Source: Paraburkholderia nodosa
GTDB lineage: Bacteria > Pseudomonadota > Gammaproteobacteria > Burkholderiales > Burkholderiaceae
Direction: 5' to 3'
Assembly: GCF_001718195.1 (NCBI RefSeq)
Contig: NZ_MCNV01000007.1
Location: 186,001-250,000 of the forward strand
DNA length: 64,000 nt
In this document: in pieces, positions 11,881 through 21,089 of the stretch
How positions within the stretch are numbered: position 1 is the first letter of the stretch
Layout: each line of letters starts with the position of its first letter
Notes under the pieces: generated by a model
The model's database searches: none
What the model was told of the DNA's origin: nothing
What the model saw: only the letters and a program-made list of their open reading frames with translations
Position numbers and translations under genes: made by a program

Positions 11881-12534
11881 ATGAAACGACTTCTCGGTAC
11901 GCTTTTTCTCTCGCTTTCGCTGATCGCCGGCGTGGCCCACGCCTCGGCCGCGGCACCCGTGGCCGGCAAGGACTACACGGTCCTGAAGGCACCCCAGGCG
12001 CTCGACGTGCCCGCGGGCAAGATCGAAGTGATCGAGTTCTTCTGGTACGGCTGCCCGCACTGCAACGCGTTCGACCCGTATCTCGAAGCGTGGATCAAGA
12101 AGCAGGGCCCGGACGTCGTGTTCAAGCGCGTGCCGGTGGCATTCCGTGACGACTTCATCCCGCACTCGAAGATGTACTACGCGCTCGACGCGCTCGGCCT
12201 CGCCCAGAAGCTCACGCCGGTCGTGTTCCACGAAATCCACGTGAACAAGAACTACCTGCTCACGCCGGAAGAGCAGGCGAAGTTCCTCGCGACGCAAGGC
12301 GTGGATGCGAAGAAGTACATGGAAGCGTACAACTCGTTCTCGACGCAGAGCGCGCTGCAGCGCGACAAGGCCCTGCTCGACGCCTACAAGATCGACGGCG
12401 TGCCGACCATCGCCATCCAGGGCAAATACGAAACCGGCCCGGCCATGGTCCAGGGTCCGGAAGACAAGGCGCTGCCGGGCACGGCCCAGGTGATGGACTT
12501 CATCATCTCGCAGATCCGCGCGAAGAAGATGTGA
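11881..12534 (+). CDS. dsbA: periplasmic thiol:disulfide oxidoreductase DsbA
   Basis: The 217-residue precursor has a signal peptide (MKRLLGTLFLSLSLIAGVAHA) and a thioredoxin-like fold with an inserted helical domain. The redox motif Cys58-Pro-His-Cys61 sits in FFWYGCPHCNAFD, and the cis-proline loop is GVPT (in YKIDGVPTIAI). CPHC is the strongly oxidising DsbA motif. The protein should introduce disulfides into secreted proteins and be reoxidised by DsbB, which is not in this window. The ATG at 11881 is preferred to a GTG- or ATG-type start at 11866 because it gives a standard signal peptide. The SDR gene starts ten bases after the stop. Confidence 0.94.
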   Translation: MKRLLGTLFLSLSLIAGVAHASAAAPVAGKDYTVLKAPQALDVPAGKIEVIEFFWYGCPHCNAFDPYLEAWIKKQGPDVVFKRVPVAFRDDFIPHSKMYYALDALGLAQKLTPVVFHEIHVNKNYLLTPEEQAKFLATQGVDAKKYMEAYNSFSTQSALQRDKALLDAYKIDGVPTIAIQGKYETGPAMVQGPEDKALPGTAQVMDFIISQIRAKKM

Positions 12535-12544
12535 GGTTAGCGCC

Positions 12545-13321
12545 ATGCAAGACGCGCCACTGAAGGTCTTCATCACCGGCGCGTCGAGCGGCATTGGCGC
12601 CGCGCTCGCCGCCGTTTACGCGCGGCAGGGCGCCGTCCTCGGGCTCGTCGCGCGCCGCGGCGAGGCCCTTGCCGGCTTCCGGCAGTCCCACCCCGATCAC
12701 CCCATCTCCATCTATCCCGCCGACGTGCGCGACGCCGATGCGCTCGCTGCCGCCGCGCGCGACTTCATCGCCCAGCACGGCATGCCCGACATCGTGATCG
12801 CCAATGCGGGCGTGAGCCGCGGCGTGCTGACGGGCGAAGGCGATCTCGCCACGTTCCGCGACGTGATGGACACCAATTACTTCGGCATGGTCGCCACCTT
12901 CGAGCCGTTCGCGTCGGCCATGGCGAAGGCCAAACGCGGCACACTCGTGGGCATCGCGAGCGTGGCCGGCGTGCGCGGGCTGCCGGGCTCGGGCGCCTAC
13001 AGCGCCTCGAAGGCCGCGGCGCTCGCCTATCTCGAAGCGCTGCGCGTGGAAATGCGTCCGTTCGGCGTGCCCGTCGTCACCATCGCGCCCGGCTACATCC
13101 GCACGCCGATGACGGCGAAGAATCCCTACCGCATGCCCTTCCTGATGGACGCGGACCAGTTCGCCGCGAAGGCCGCGCAAGCGATCGCGCGCGGCACGTC
13201 GTTCGCGGTGTTCCCCTGGCCGATGCGCGTGGCCGCCACGCTGCTGCGCGCGCTGCCGCGCTGGGTCTACGACCGCGTGTTCGAAAAGGCGCCGCGCAAG
13301 CCGCGCGCGGCGAGCCACTAA
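12545..13321 (+). CDS. short-chain dehydrogenase/reductase
   Basis: This 258-residue classical SDR has the nucleotide-binding motif TGASSGIG (11-18), NAG (87-89) and the catalytic residues Ser139, Tyr152 and Lys156 (YSASK). It is probably an NAD(P)H-dependent oxidoreductase; the substrate cannot be read from sequence. It is tightly spaced after dsbA, with a GAGG-type ribosome-binding site between them, so the two are likely cotranscribed. This pairing recurs in Burkholderiaceae, but no functional link to disulfide formation is evident. The C-terminal tail ends in a basic KAPRKPRAASH segment. Confidence 0.88.
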   Translation: MQDAPLKVFITGASSGIGAALAAVYARQGAVLGLVARRGEALAGFRQSHPDHPISIYPADVRDADALAAAARDFIAQHGMPDIVIANAGVSRGVLTGEGDLATFRDVMDTNYFGMVATFEPFASAMAKAKRGTLVGIASVAGVRGLPGSGAYSASKAAALAYLEALRVEMRPFGVPVVTIAPGYIRTPMTAKNPYRMPFLMDADQFAAKAAQAIARGTSFAVFPWPMRVAATLLRALPRWVYDRVFEKAPRKPRAASH

Positions 13322-13499
13322 GCCGCTTCGGCTTGCCGCACGGCGCCCCCATGCCATATGGGTATGTCGATTAAATTGTTGTCTCGGCAATTTCCCTTCG
13401 ATAAGCTTGGCTCGTCCGGGCGCCCTTCCGAGCCTTCTCGCCTCTCCTGAATCGAACAAAACGGGGCGCCGCCCGCCACCGAAGAACCACGGAGATCCC

Positions 13500-15122
13500 A
13501 TGCGCTTCACCTCGCCCTCCGCGCGCACGCTTGCGCCTGCTCTCGTGCTCGCGACCGCGCTTGGCGCCGCACTCGCGGCCACGCCCGCGCTCGCCAAACC
13601 GCTGACGGTCTGCACCGAGTCGAGCCCCGACGGCTTCGACGTCGTGCAGTTCAACTCGCTCGTCACGACCAACGCGTCCGCCGACGTCATCTTCAATTCG
13701 CTCGTGGCCTATGACGAAGCGCAGAAGAAGGTCGTGCCCGCGCTCGCGGACAAGTGGGAAGTGAGCGCCGACGGCCTGACCTACACGTTCCATCTGCGGC
13801 CCGACGTGGCGTTCCAGACGACCGAGTGGTTCAAGCCCACGCGTACGCTCGACGCCGACGACGTGCTCTTCACGTTCGACCGCATGCTCGACGCCAACAA
13901 CCCGTGGCACAAGGTGGCCGGCGCGAGCGGCTTCCCGCACGCGCAGTCGATGGGCCTCGTGAAGCTCGTGAAGGCGGTCACGAAGGTCGACGCGAACACG
14001 GTCAAGTTCGAGCTCAACGAGCCGAATGCAACGTTCCTCTCGATCCTCACGATGGGCTTCGCGTCGATCTATTCCGCCGAGTACGCCGACCAGTTGCTCA
14101 AGGGCGGCAAGCAGGTCGACCTCAACGCGAAGCCGGTGGGCACGGGCCCGTTCGTGCTCAAGAGCTACACGAAGGACGCGGTGATCCGCTACGACGTGAA
14201 CCCGACCTACTGGGGGCCGAAACCGAAGGTGGACCGCCTGATCTACGCGATCACGCCCGACGCCGCCGTGCGCGCGCAGAAGGTGAAAGCCGGCGAATGC
14301 CAGATCGCGCTCTCGCCCAAGCCCCAGGATGTGGCCGCGGCGAAGGACGACAAGTCGCTCAAGGTGGTGGAGACGCCAGCGTTCATGACGGCGTTCGTCG
14401 CGCTCAACACGCAGAAGAAGCCGCTCGACAACCAGAAGGTGCGCCAGGCGCTGAACATGGCGTTCGACCGCACGACGTACCTGAAGGCGATTTTCGACAA
14501 CACCGCCACGCCCGCGACCAACCCCTGGCCGCCCATCACCTGGGGCTACGACCGGTCGATCCAGCCGTATCCGTATGACCCGGCGAAGGCGAAGCAGCTG
14601 CTCGCCGACGCGGGCTTCCCCAACGGCTTCGCGACGACGATCTGGGTGCGTCCGAACGGCAGCGTGCTGAACCCGAACCCGCGCGCGGGCGCGGAGCTGT
14701 TGCAGGCCGACTTCGCGAAGATCGGCGTGAAAGCCGAGATCAAGGTGATCGAGTGGGGCGAGCTGATCAAGCAGGCGAAGCAAGGCCAGCACGACACGCT
14801 CTTCATGGGCTGGGCCGGCGACAACGGCGACCCCGACAACTATCTCTCGCCGCTCTTTAGCTGCAATGCGGTGCAGTCGGGCATCAACTTCGCGCGCTTT
14901 TGCGATCCGCAGCTCGACAAGCTGATCGCCGAAGGCAAGGCAACCGCCGACCAGGCCAAGCGCGTGAAGCTGTATGAAGCCGCCCAGCAAATCATCCACG
15001 ACCAGGCGCTGTGGATTCCGCTTGGCTACCCGACCGCCTCCGCCATCACGCGCACGAACGTGAGCGGCTATCAGGTGAGCCCGTTCGGACGCCAGAACTT
15101 CGCGAGCGTCGCGGTGCAGTGA
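13500..15122 (+). CDS. ABC transporter substrate-binding protein, dipeptide/heme-type (DppA-like)
   Basis: The 540-residue precursor has a signal peptide (about 1-32, ending ATPALA) and a family 5 solute-binding fold. The mature start LTVCTESSPDGFDVVQFNS closely resembles DppA of E. coli. Expected motifs include WEVSADGLTYTFHLRPDV and the C-terminal QALWIPLGYPTAS. It probably delivers dipeptides or related compounds to an inner-membrane ABC transporter. No permease or ATPase genes follow: a UUCG-loop hairpin and an unrelated small gene come next, so the cognate DppBCDF must lie elsewhere. GGAG before the ATG at 13500 supports the start. Confidence 0.88.
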   Translation: MRFTSPSARTLAPALVLATALGAALAATPALAKPLTVCTESSPDGFDVVQFNSLVTTNASADVIFNSLVAYDEAQKKVVPALADKWEVSADGLTYTFHLRPDVAFQTTEWFKPTRTLDADDVLFTFDRMLDANNPWHKVAGASGFPHAQSMGLVKLVKAVTKVDANTVKFELNEPNATFLSILTMGFASIYSAEYADQLLKGGKQVDLNAKPVGTGPFVLKSYTKDAVIRYDVNPTYWGPKPKVDRLIYAITPDAAVRAQKVKAGECQIALSPKPQDVAAAKDDKSLKVVETPAFMTAFVALNTQKKPLDNQKVRQALNMAFDRTTYLKAIFDNTATPATNPWPPITWGYDRSIQPYPYDPAKAKQLLADAGFPNGFATTIWVRPNGSVLNPNPRAGAELLQADFAKIGVKAEIKVIEWGELIKQAKQGQHDTLFMGWAGDNGDPDNYLSPLFSCNAVQSGINFARFCDPQLDKLIAEGKATADQAKRVKLYEAAQQIIHDQALWIPLGYPTASAITRTNVSGYQVSPFGRQNFASVAVQ

Positions 15123-15133
15123 CGGCTCTCGCC

Positions 15134-15157
15134 GCGCCGGGCGTTCGCGCCCGGCGC
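15134..15157 (+). terminator. GC hairpin with TTCG loop after the DppA-like gene
   Basis: A perfect 10-bp stem GCGCCGGGCG/CGCCCGGCGC encloses a TTCG tetraloop 11 bases after the stop codon. There is no T-run, so termination efficiency is uncertain; mRNA 3'-end protection is an alternative role. Confidence 0.55.
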
Positions 15158-15364
15158 GCCATTACAGAGCTGCCCTGACGATCACGAATTGAAACACGGC
15201 CGCTTGCGCCAGACATGCGGGAAGCGCGCCACAGGCGGGCGAGCGCCCTTTCCACCCATTACCGCCGGTAAGATTCGCGCGCAGTTTGTTGCAGTTTGGT
15301 AACTCAAGCCGACGAGCGCCCGGCTACATTGAAGCCATCGAATCTTCAACCGAAGGGGCTCAAA

Positions 15365-15691
15365 ATGAAAACCAAACTCTTTGCCGCGCTGGGTGCTGGA
15401 GCGCTCGTCCTGGCCGCCTCGCAAACCGCCATGGCCGGTGTGGTGGTCGGCCTGAACGTCGGCGTGCCCGCTCCGGTTTATGTTGCACCCGCACCGGTTT
15501 ATGTTGCACCCGCACCGGTGTATGTCGCGCCGCAGCCCGTTTATGTCGCGCCGCGTCCCGTCTACGTCGCGCCGCCCGTGCGCGTGGCCTACGCGCCGGC
15601 TGTCGTGATCGGCTGGCACGGCGACCGCTACTGGGACGGCCGCCGCTGGTACGGCCGCAACGAATGGCATGGCCGTCGCGGCTGGTACTAA
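15365..15691 (+). CDS. small secreted protein with PVYVAP tandem repeats
   Basis: The 108-residue precursor has a signal peptide (MKTKLFAALGAGALVLAASQTAMA). The next segment is made of five consecutive 7-residue repeats of the form PVYVAPx, followed by a basic, Trp/Arg/Gly-rich tail (DRYWDGRRWYGRNEWHGRRGWY). Such YXXP-repeat proteins with WxxR tails are common exported proteins of unknown role in Burkholderiales. The repeat encodes a proline-kinked extended chain, so an envelope location is likely. The ATG at 15365 is chosen because it begins the signal peptide; an upstream GTG at 15296 is not needed. A strong terminator follows. Confidence 0.75.
   Translation: MKTKLFAALGAGALVLAASQTAMAGVVVGLNVGVPAPVYVAPAPVYVAPAPVYVAPQPVYVAPRPVYVAPPVRVAYAPAVVIGWHGDRYWDGRRWYGRNEWHGRRGWY
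15473..15577 (+). repeat. 21-bp tandem repeat, five units, inside the small secreted gene
   Basis: Five successive 21-base units begin at 15473, 15494, 15515, 15536 and 15557, each encoding PVYVAP plus one variable residue. Units 1 and 2 are identical (CCGGTTTATGTTGCACCCGC + A). Later units diverge mostly at third positions and use GC-richer codons. Confidence 0.85.
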
Positions 15692-15710
15692 AGCCGCAGC
15701 CTGAAATGCA

Positions 15711-15744
15711 AAGCGCCTCGCAAACTGCGAGGCGCTTTTGTTTT
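15711..15744 (+). terminator. terminator after the repeat protein gene
   Basis: An 11-bp stem AAGCGCCTCGC/GCGAGGCGCTT with a 5-base loop is followed by TTGTTTT. It also lies at the 3' side of the converging sulfate-binding gene. Confidence 0.85.
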
Positions 15745-15771
15745 ACGCACTATCGTTGCGTGACGCCCCGA

Positions 15772-16782
15772 TCACTTACGGTCCGCGACGATCTGATCGA
15801 ACGTGCCGCCATCGGCGAAATGCGTCGCCTGCGCGTTTTGCCAGCTGCCGAACACCTGCTCGACCGTGAAGGTCTTGATCGGCTTGAACTCGCTTGCGTG
15901 CTTCGCGAGCACTGCGGCATCGCGCGGACGCAGATGATGCTGCGCGATGATCTCCTGCGCGGCGGGCGAATACAGATAGTCGAGATACGCCTGTGCGCTC
16001 TTGCGCGTGCCGCGCTTGTCCACGACCTTGTCGACGATCGTCACCGGCGGCTCCGCCAGCAGACTCACCGAGGGATAGACCGCTTCGAAGTCTTTCGCAC
16101 CCACACCCGTATCGATGAGCGCCACTTCGTTTTCAAAGGTCACGAGCACGTCGCCGATGCCGCGCTGCGTGAAGGTCGTCGTCGCGCCCCGGCCGCCCGC
16201 GTCCAGCACCGGCACGTTCTTCAGCAGTGCGCGCTCGAAGTCGAGCGCCTGGGCGTCGCTCGCGCCCTGCTGCTTGCGATAGCCCCATGCGGCCAGATAC
16301 GCGTAACGTCCATTGCCTGAAGTCTTCGGATTGGCGATCACGACCTGCACGCCGGGTTTGGCGAGATCGTCCCAGTCCTTGATGTGCTTGGGGTTGCCCT
16401 TGCGCACGAGGAACACCATCGTCGTCGTGTAGGGCGCGCTCGCGTCGGGCAAGCGCGTGCGCCAGTTGGCGGGCACGAGATGCCCCTGCTGCGCGAGCAG
16501 GTCGATGTCGTTGGGCTGGTTCATCGTCACGACGTCGGCTTGCAGGCCCTGCAGCACCGAGAGCGCCTGCGCGCTCGACGCGCCGTGCGACTGCTTGATC
16601 GACAGGGTCTCGCCGGTCTTCTTCTGATAGTCGGCGATGAAGCTCGCGTTGATGTCCTTGTACAGCTCGCGCGTCACGTCGTACGAGACGTTCAGCAGCG
16701 ACGTTTCGGCATGAGCAGCCGCTGCACTCAATGCGATGATGCCCGCGCCGAGCCAGCGCGCCGTGCGTCCCAAACCTGCCAT
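15772..16782 (-). CDS. sulfate ABC transporter periplasmic binding protein (Sbp/CysP family)
   Basis: The 336-residue precursor has a signal peptide ending AAAAHA and the family hallmark LNVSYDVTRELYKDINASF at the mature N-terminus. Further conserved segments are TMNQPNDIDLLA, ANPKTSGNGRYAYLAAWGY and LVTFENEVALI. The protein should bind sulfate or thiosulfate in the periplasm for a CysTWA transporter, but no such genes are adjacent, so it is a second, unlinked binding protein. The ATG at 16782 is used; the longer frame to 16827 adds residues before the signal peptide. Expression may depend on CysB and sulfur status, although no operator was identified. Confidence 0.88.
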   Translation of the reverse strand: MAGLGRTARWLGAGIIALSAAAAHAETSLLNVSYDVTRELYKDINASFIADYQKKTGETLSIKQSHGASSAQALSVLQGLQADVVTMNQPNDIDLLAQQGHLVPANWRTRLPDASAPYTTTMVFLVRKGNPKHIKDWDDLAKPGVQVVIANPKTSGNGRYAYLAAWGYRKQQGASDAQALDFERALLKNVPVLDAGGRGATTTFTQRGIGDVLVTFENEVALIDTGVGAKDFEAVYPSVSLLAEPPVTIVDKVVDKRGTRKSAQAYLDYLYSPAAQEIIAQHHLRPRDAAVLAKHASEFKPIKTFTVEQVFGSWQNAQATHFADGGTFDQIVADRK

Positions 16783-16915
16783 GGTGATCCCCGTCTGTCG
16801 TTGAAAGGCGTTTCGGCCTGCCTGCATGATTTTCGTAAGCAGGCCGAACGCCCGATTCTAGCGAGCCGGGGCGCACGGCTTATACCAATGCGAGCTTTGC
16901 TTTGCGGCTTTCGTG

Positions 16916-17695
16916 CTAAGCCATGATGTGCGCGCCGCCGTCGATATACACGGTGTTGCCGCTCATGCGCCGGGCGTAGCGCGTGGCGAGATACGCGGTG
17001 GCGTAACCCACGTCCATGATGTCGACGAGTTCGCCGAGCGGCGCGCGCTCCACGGCCTCGGCGAGCATGCGGTCGAAGTCGGGCAGCCCCGAGGCTGCGC
17101 GCGTCTTGAGCGGCCCGGGCGAGATTGCGTGCACGCGGATGCCGATCGGCCCGAGTTCGTACGCGAGATAACGGCACGACGCTTCGAGCGCCGCCTTCAC
17201 GGGGCCCATCAGGTTGTAGCTGGGCACGACGCGGTTCGCGCCGTCGTAGCTCATCGCGAACAGCGTGCCGCCGTGCGGCATCAGCGGCACGGCGCGCTTC
17301 GCCATGCGGATGAACGAGTGGCACGACACGTCCATCGCATACGCGAAACCCTTCGCGGACGAATCGAGCAGGCCGCCTTGCAGATCCTCTTTCGGCGCAT
17401 AGGCGATGGAGTGCAGCACGATGTCGAGCGATCCCCACGTTTCGCGCACGGCGTCGAACACGGCGTCGAGCTGGCCGTCTTCCTCGACGTTCAACGGCAG
17501 CAGCAACTGCGCGCCCAGATCGTTGGCGAGCGGTTCGACGTAGGGCTTGGCCTTGTCGTTGAGATAGGTGACGGCGAGTTGCGCACCGAGATCGGCGAAC
17601 GCGCGGGCGCAGCCGTAAGCGATCGAATCGGCGTTCGCCACGCCGGTGACGAGCGCGCGCATGCCGGCAAGCGGCCGTTCGGATGGATTATGCAT
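16916..17695 (-). CDS. fabI: enoyl-ACP reductase, FabI family
   Basis: The 259-residue protein is a divergent SDR of the FabI type. The dinucleotide-binding loop is VTGVANADSIAYG, and the catalytic pattern Tyr-x6-Lys is seen in SYNLMGPVKAALEAS. FabI reduces trans-2-enoyl-ACP with NADH in the last step of fatty-acid elongation. Its place behind the DUF3141 gene and near phosphotransacylase and acetate kinase genes suggests a specialised second FabI rather than the main housekeeping enzyme, which is an inference. The ATG at 17695 lies 139 bases beyond the end of the DUF3141 gene on the same strand, so cotranscription is possible. Confidence 0.85.
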   Translation of the reverse strand: MHNPSERPLAGMRALVTGVANADSIAYGCARAFADLGAQLAVTYLNDKAKPYVEPLANDLGAQLLLPLNVEEDGQLDAVFDAVRETWGSLDIVLHSIAYAPKEDLQGGLLDSSAKGFAYAMDVSCHSFIRMAKRAVPLMPHGGTLFAMSYDGANRVVPSYNLMGPVKAALEASCRYLAYELGPIGIRVHAISPGPLKTRAASGLPDFDRMLAEAVERAPLGELVDIMDVGYATAYLATRYARRMSGNTVYIDGGAHIMA

Positions 17696-17834
17696 GGCTG
17701 ACCTCGCAGTGGAAGACGGCCGGTGATGGCCGCGGATGCAGTTGCCGACCTGGCTGCCGGTGTGTCGAGCTCAAAACGACGCGCCGCATCGGTGGGGATG
17801 CGGCGCGTGCAGGGTGAAACGAGAACGGGCTTCG

Positions 17835-20594
17835 TTACTCGCCTGCGTTGCGCGTCGCGCGGCGGCGCGTGGCCGTCGTGCCCGCAGCCCGCGTGGCGGT
17901 GGGCGTCGATGCCGCGCGCGAGCGGCGCGCCGCCGTCTTGGCGGCAGCCGGCGCCTTCTTCGCTTCGGCCGGTTCCGCGGCCTTTACCTTCACGCCGGCG
18001 CGCGCCGCACGCATGGGTTTCGTGGGCGTGGCGTGTTCGCCCGCCAGAGCGGCCTTCGCGCGAGAGGACTTTGCGGAAGCTGCCGGGGCTTCAGTTGCAG
18101 GCTCAGGTCCCTCAGCCTGCGCGGCGGAGGATGCCTGGACACCCTGTTCGGCGCCGCCGTCGCCAGCCGTGCCGCCGCCTGCGCCCGAAACACCGCCGCC
18201 CTCCGACGACGACCCGCCGCCATCGAGCGGCGGCAGTCCCGTCTTCTCGCTGCCCGGCTCGACGCCCAGCGCGCGCTGCACGTGGCGATAGCGCTCGCGC
18301 CGCTCGCCTTCGAGCGGCCCGGATACGGTCGCGATGCGGTACACGGCTGCGAGCAGCGCGCGGCGCGTCTTCATGTCGGGCACGATCTCGGGCAACGCGT
18401 CGATCGCGGCCTGCGGATCGAGCTGCACGATCGCGCCCTGGCGGCGCGCCGATTCCTTCAGCTCGGCGATGCTCGGCTGGCGATCGCCGAGATACTCCCG
18501 CGCGAGTTCGCGCATGCGCTGGAACGGCCGGTACTGCACGGCATGCATTTCATCGACGATATACGCGGCGATGCGCATGAAGGCGTCGACGAGCGAGCCC
18601 TTCGCGAGATGCGCGCGCGCCGCACGCAGGCGGTACTGCGCAAGCTCCTTGCGCAGCGCCATGAGCGGCGGCGCGATGGGCTCGAGCGGCTGGTTGGGCG
18701 CCACGCCCACACAGGCCTGCACCCACGGCGCGGTGTACACGTTGTAGAACGTGCTCTCGACCCAGGCGTCGCGCGCGTCGCGATACGCATCCAGCGTTGC
18801 CTCGATGGTCGCCGACGCCTGCCTTTCGAGCAGCGTGAACGGATTGTCGGGCGCGGCCGGCTTGCGATGCGCGCGCACCGCTTCCGCCATGGCGGGCAGC
18901 ACGCCCAGCGTAGGATTCGCGTCGCTCAGCACGCTGCGCTCCACGCGCGACGGATGCGACTCGCGCAGCGCATGCGCGCTGAACGCGTTGCTCGACGCAC
19001 GCACGAACGGCGAGACGAACAGGTCATACAGGCGCTGGTTGTTTTCCGCGAGACGGCGCACCACCTCGAAGGGCTGCTCGTCGTCGCGGCCGTCGTCGAG
19101 CGCGAGAATATCTTCGATCGTGCGCAGCTCGAAGCGGATCTCGTAGCGCCCTTCGAGCGCTTCGAGGCGCCCGGCTTCCGGCGTCGAGTCGGTGATCTTC
19201 GCTTCGTAGAGGCCCGGCGGCAGCACGTCGATCAGATCGAGCGCCGAGAATAGTTCGGTGTGCTCCTTATTGGCCACGCTCGCCGAAACGAAGATGCCGA
19301 GGTGCCCCACCTTGTCGTGCAGGCAGTACACGATCACCTGCTCGTTGGCGACGATCTCGTCGACGCTCGCGTAGAGGTCGGGAATCCAGTTGAGCGCCTG
19401 CTGCGGCGGCGTGATGTTGTCGCCCCAGGAGGCGAGCACGATGATCGGCGTGCGGATGTTGCGCAGGTCCACCGGCGAGCGAGCGTTCTTCGCGAACACT
19501 TCATTGCGCGTGAGGTGGTTGCCCACGAAGAGGTTCTGCACGATCCAGTCGATCTCGGCGCGGTTCAGCTGGAAATGACCGCCCCACCAGCGCTCGAATT
19601 CGAGGAAGCGCTCGCGCTCGGAATCGACCTTCGAATAGAGGTTGTAGAGCTTGCCCCAGTACGTGTTGGCCGGATTGAGGTACTCGAAGTTCTGCACGAG
19701 ATACGCGCCGTCGAAGCGGCCGTCGCCCAGGTCCGCCGCGAGCGAGGACATCCACGAGCCACCCAGCATGCCGCCCGAATAGCGCATGGGGTTCTTGCCG
19801 CGCACGCCGGCCCAGTAGGACAGCGGCGAGCCCGCGAGCATGAGCGGGCCGACCAGTGCGGGCGCGGAGGCCGCGAGCAGCGCCGCGGCCCAGCCGCCCT
19901 GGCAGTTGCCGATGATGAACGGCAGGCCGTCCGCGTCGGGATGCAGCTCGCGCACACGTTGAATGAAAACGGCTTCGGCCTGCGCGACCGACTGGATCGT
20001 CTGCGTTTCGCAGGGCAGCGGGAAGAACGTCACGAAATAGCACGGGTGGCCCTTGCGCAACGCGATGCCGACTTCGCTGTCCATCTTGAAGCCGGCAATG
20101 CCGGGGCCGTGGCCCGCACGCGGGTCGATCACGACGAAGGGGCGCATGCGCGGATCGGTCGGCACGCCCTCTTCGGGCTTGATGCGCAGCAGCGCGTAAT
20201 TGCACGGATCGTCGAGTTCGCGGCCATCGACGATCACTTCATAGTCGAACGCGAGTACCGGCGGCATGCCCGCCTGCTCGTGCACATAAGTCTGGTTGCC
20301 GCGCTCGCGCAGCACGTCGAGGAACAGCACGCTGCGCTGCCAGGCGTCGTAGACGTAGTCATAGAGCGGCTGCGCAACCGTGGGCGCGGATTGCGCCGTT
20401 TCGATTGCCTGGTTCACGGCCGAGGAGACGGCCGAAGCCGCTTCGGTCAGCGGCGTCTGGGGCGATGACTCCTCGTCGGATGCGCCCGCGAGGGGCCAGA
20501 AAGGCGCGAAGGGCCAGAAAGACGTGCCCGATGCGAGCGTGGGCAGAAACGAAAACGGCGACGAAACGAGCGGCGAGGAGGCGGGAACTGCCAC
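17835..20594 (-). CDS. DUF3141 protein, PhaC-like alpha/beta hydrolase with histone-like tail
   Basis: This 919-residue protein starts at a GTG (20594) preceded by an excellent AAAGGAG; the upstream frame to 20762 is not needed. The core (about 75-480) looks like polyhydroxyalkanoate synthase. The lipase box is GNCQGG with Cys231 as nucleophile, Asp392 lies in ASWGDNITPP and His431 in DKVGHLGIF. The Cys-Asp spacing of 161 residues equals that of Cupriavidus PhaC (Cys319-Asp480). A helical region follows to about 800. The last 110 residues are Ala/Lys/Arg/Pro-rich, resembling histone H1-like tails. The role is unknown: it may act on acyl thioesters or PHA granules and bind DNA or polyphosphate through the tail. 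Neighbouring fabI, pta and ackA fit acyl metabolism. Confidence 0.82.
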   Translation of the reverse strand: MAVPASSPLVSSPFSFLPTLASGTSFWPFAPFWPLAGASDEESSPQTPLTEAASAVSSAVNQAIETAQSAPTVAQPLYDYVYDAWQRSVLFLDVLRERGNQTYVHEQAGMPPVLAFDYEVIVDGRELDDPCNYALLRIKPEEGVPTDPRMRPFVVIDPRAGHGPGIAGFKMDSEVGIALRKGHPCYFVTFFPLPCETQTIQSVAQAEAVFIQRVRELHPDADGLPFIIGNCQGGWAAALLAASAPALVGPLMLAGSPLSYWAGVRGKNPMRYSGGMLGGSWMSSLAADLGDGRFDGAYLVQNFEYLNPANTYWGKLYNLYSKVDSERERFLEFERWWGGHFQLNRAEIDWIVQNLFVGNHLTRNEVFAKNARSPVDLRNIRTPIIVLASWGDNITPPQQALNWIPDLYASVDEIVANEQVIVYCLHDKVGHLGIFVSASVANKEHTELFSALDLIDVLPPGLYEAKITDSTPEAGRLEALEGRYEIRFELRTIEDILALDDGRDDEQPFEVVRRLAENNQRLYDLFVSPFVRASSNAFSAHALRESHPSRVERSVLSDANPTLGVLPAMAEAVRAHRKPAAPDNPFTLLERQASATIEATLDAYRDARDAWVESTFYNVYTAPWVQACVGVAPNQPLEPIAPPLMALRKELAQYRLRAARAHLAKGSLVDAFMRIAAYIVDEMHAVQYRPFQRMRELAREYLGDRQPSIAELKESARRQGAIVQLDPQAAIDALPEIVPDMKTRRALLAAVYRIATVSGPLEGERRERYRHVQRALGVEPGSEKTGLPPLDGGGSSSEGGGVSGAGGGTAGDGGAEQGVQASSAAQAEGPEPATEAPAASAKSSRAKAALAGEHATPTKPMRAARAGVKVKAAEPAEAKKAPAAAKTAARRSRAASTPTATRAAGTTATRRRATRNAGE

Positions 20595-21089
20595 GAGACG
20601 AATCTCCTTTAAGGGAGCGCCGGCTCGCCTCGCGGCAAGCAAGCGCCAGGCCGGCGCGGGCCGTGGACGCGTGCCGTCACGACGAACGACACGCGAGGCC
20701 TGGCCGCTGCCCCTGTTCTGCCGCCCTCGGAGCGGCGGCATTGCGGGCAACGGGGCCGGCAAAAGGTATTCGCGGCCGCGTGCGCGTTTCGTACGCCTCG
20801 CGACCGCGACGTGAAAAGAGCCAGATCATGTTGCACTGCGGCATCTAAAAACTTAGGCGGCGGCCCTGTGAAAGTCAAGGTTCGCGGCGGGCTCTAGTGC
20901 CTCTTCCATGATCGCAACGCCTTGTGAACGAAGCATGACAGGCGCGACTGCCGGACCTCGCCGCGACGCGTCACGATGCCGCGCCGGCCCGGCGTGCATC
21001 CAGCCGACCGCCTCGTTCGCGCTGGTCTACACTGTTACGGCTTTGCGCGCCGCAGCATGGTCCAGATGCACATCCTGGAGGAGACCGTC
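20595..21089. promoter_or_regulatory. divergent control region between the DUF3141 and phosphotransacylase genes
   Basis: No gene is supported in these 495 bases. The sequence TTGCACTGCGGCA at 20831-20843 resembles the TGC-rich boxes bound by PhaR upstream of phasin genes in beta-proteobacteria. If functional it would link the PhaC-like gene to PHA accumulation. This is pattern resemblance only. Good Shine-Dalgarno sequences mark both edges: AAAGGAG on the minus strand and CTGGAGGAG on the plus strand. Confidence 0.35.

Noticed and set aside
17848..20468. Long open frames opposite the DUF3141 gene
   Set aside because: They are GC-biased shadow frames with Arg/Ala-rich composition and no homology, ribosome-binding site or signal peptide.
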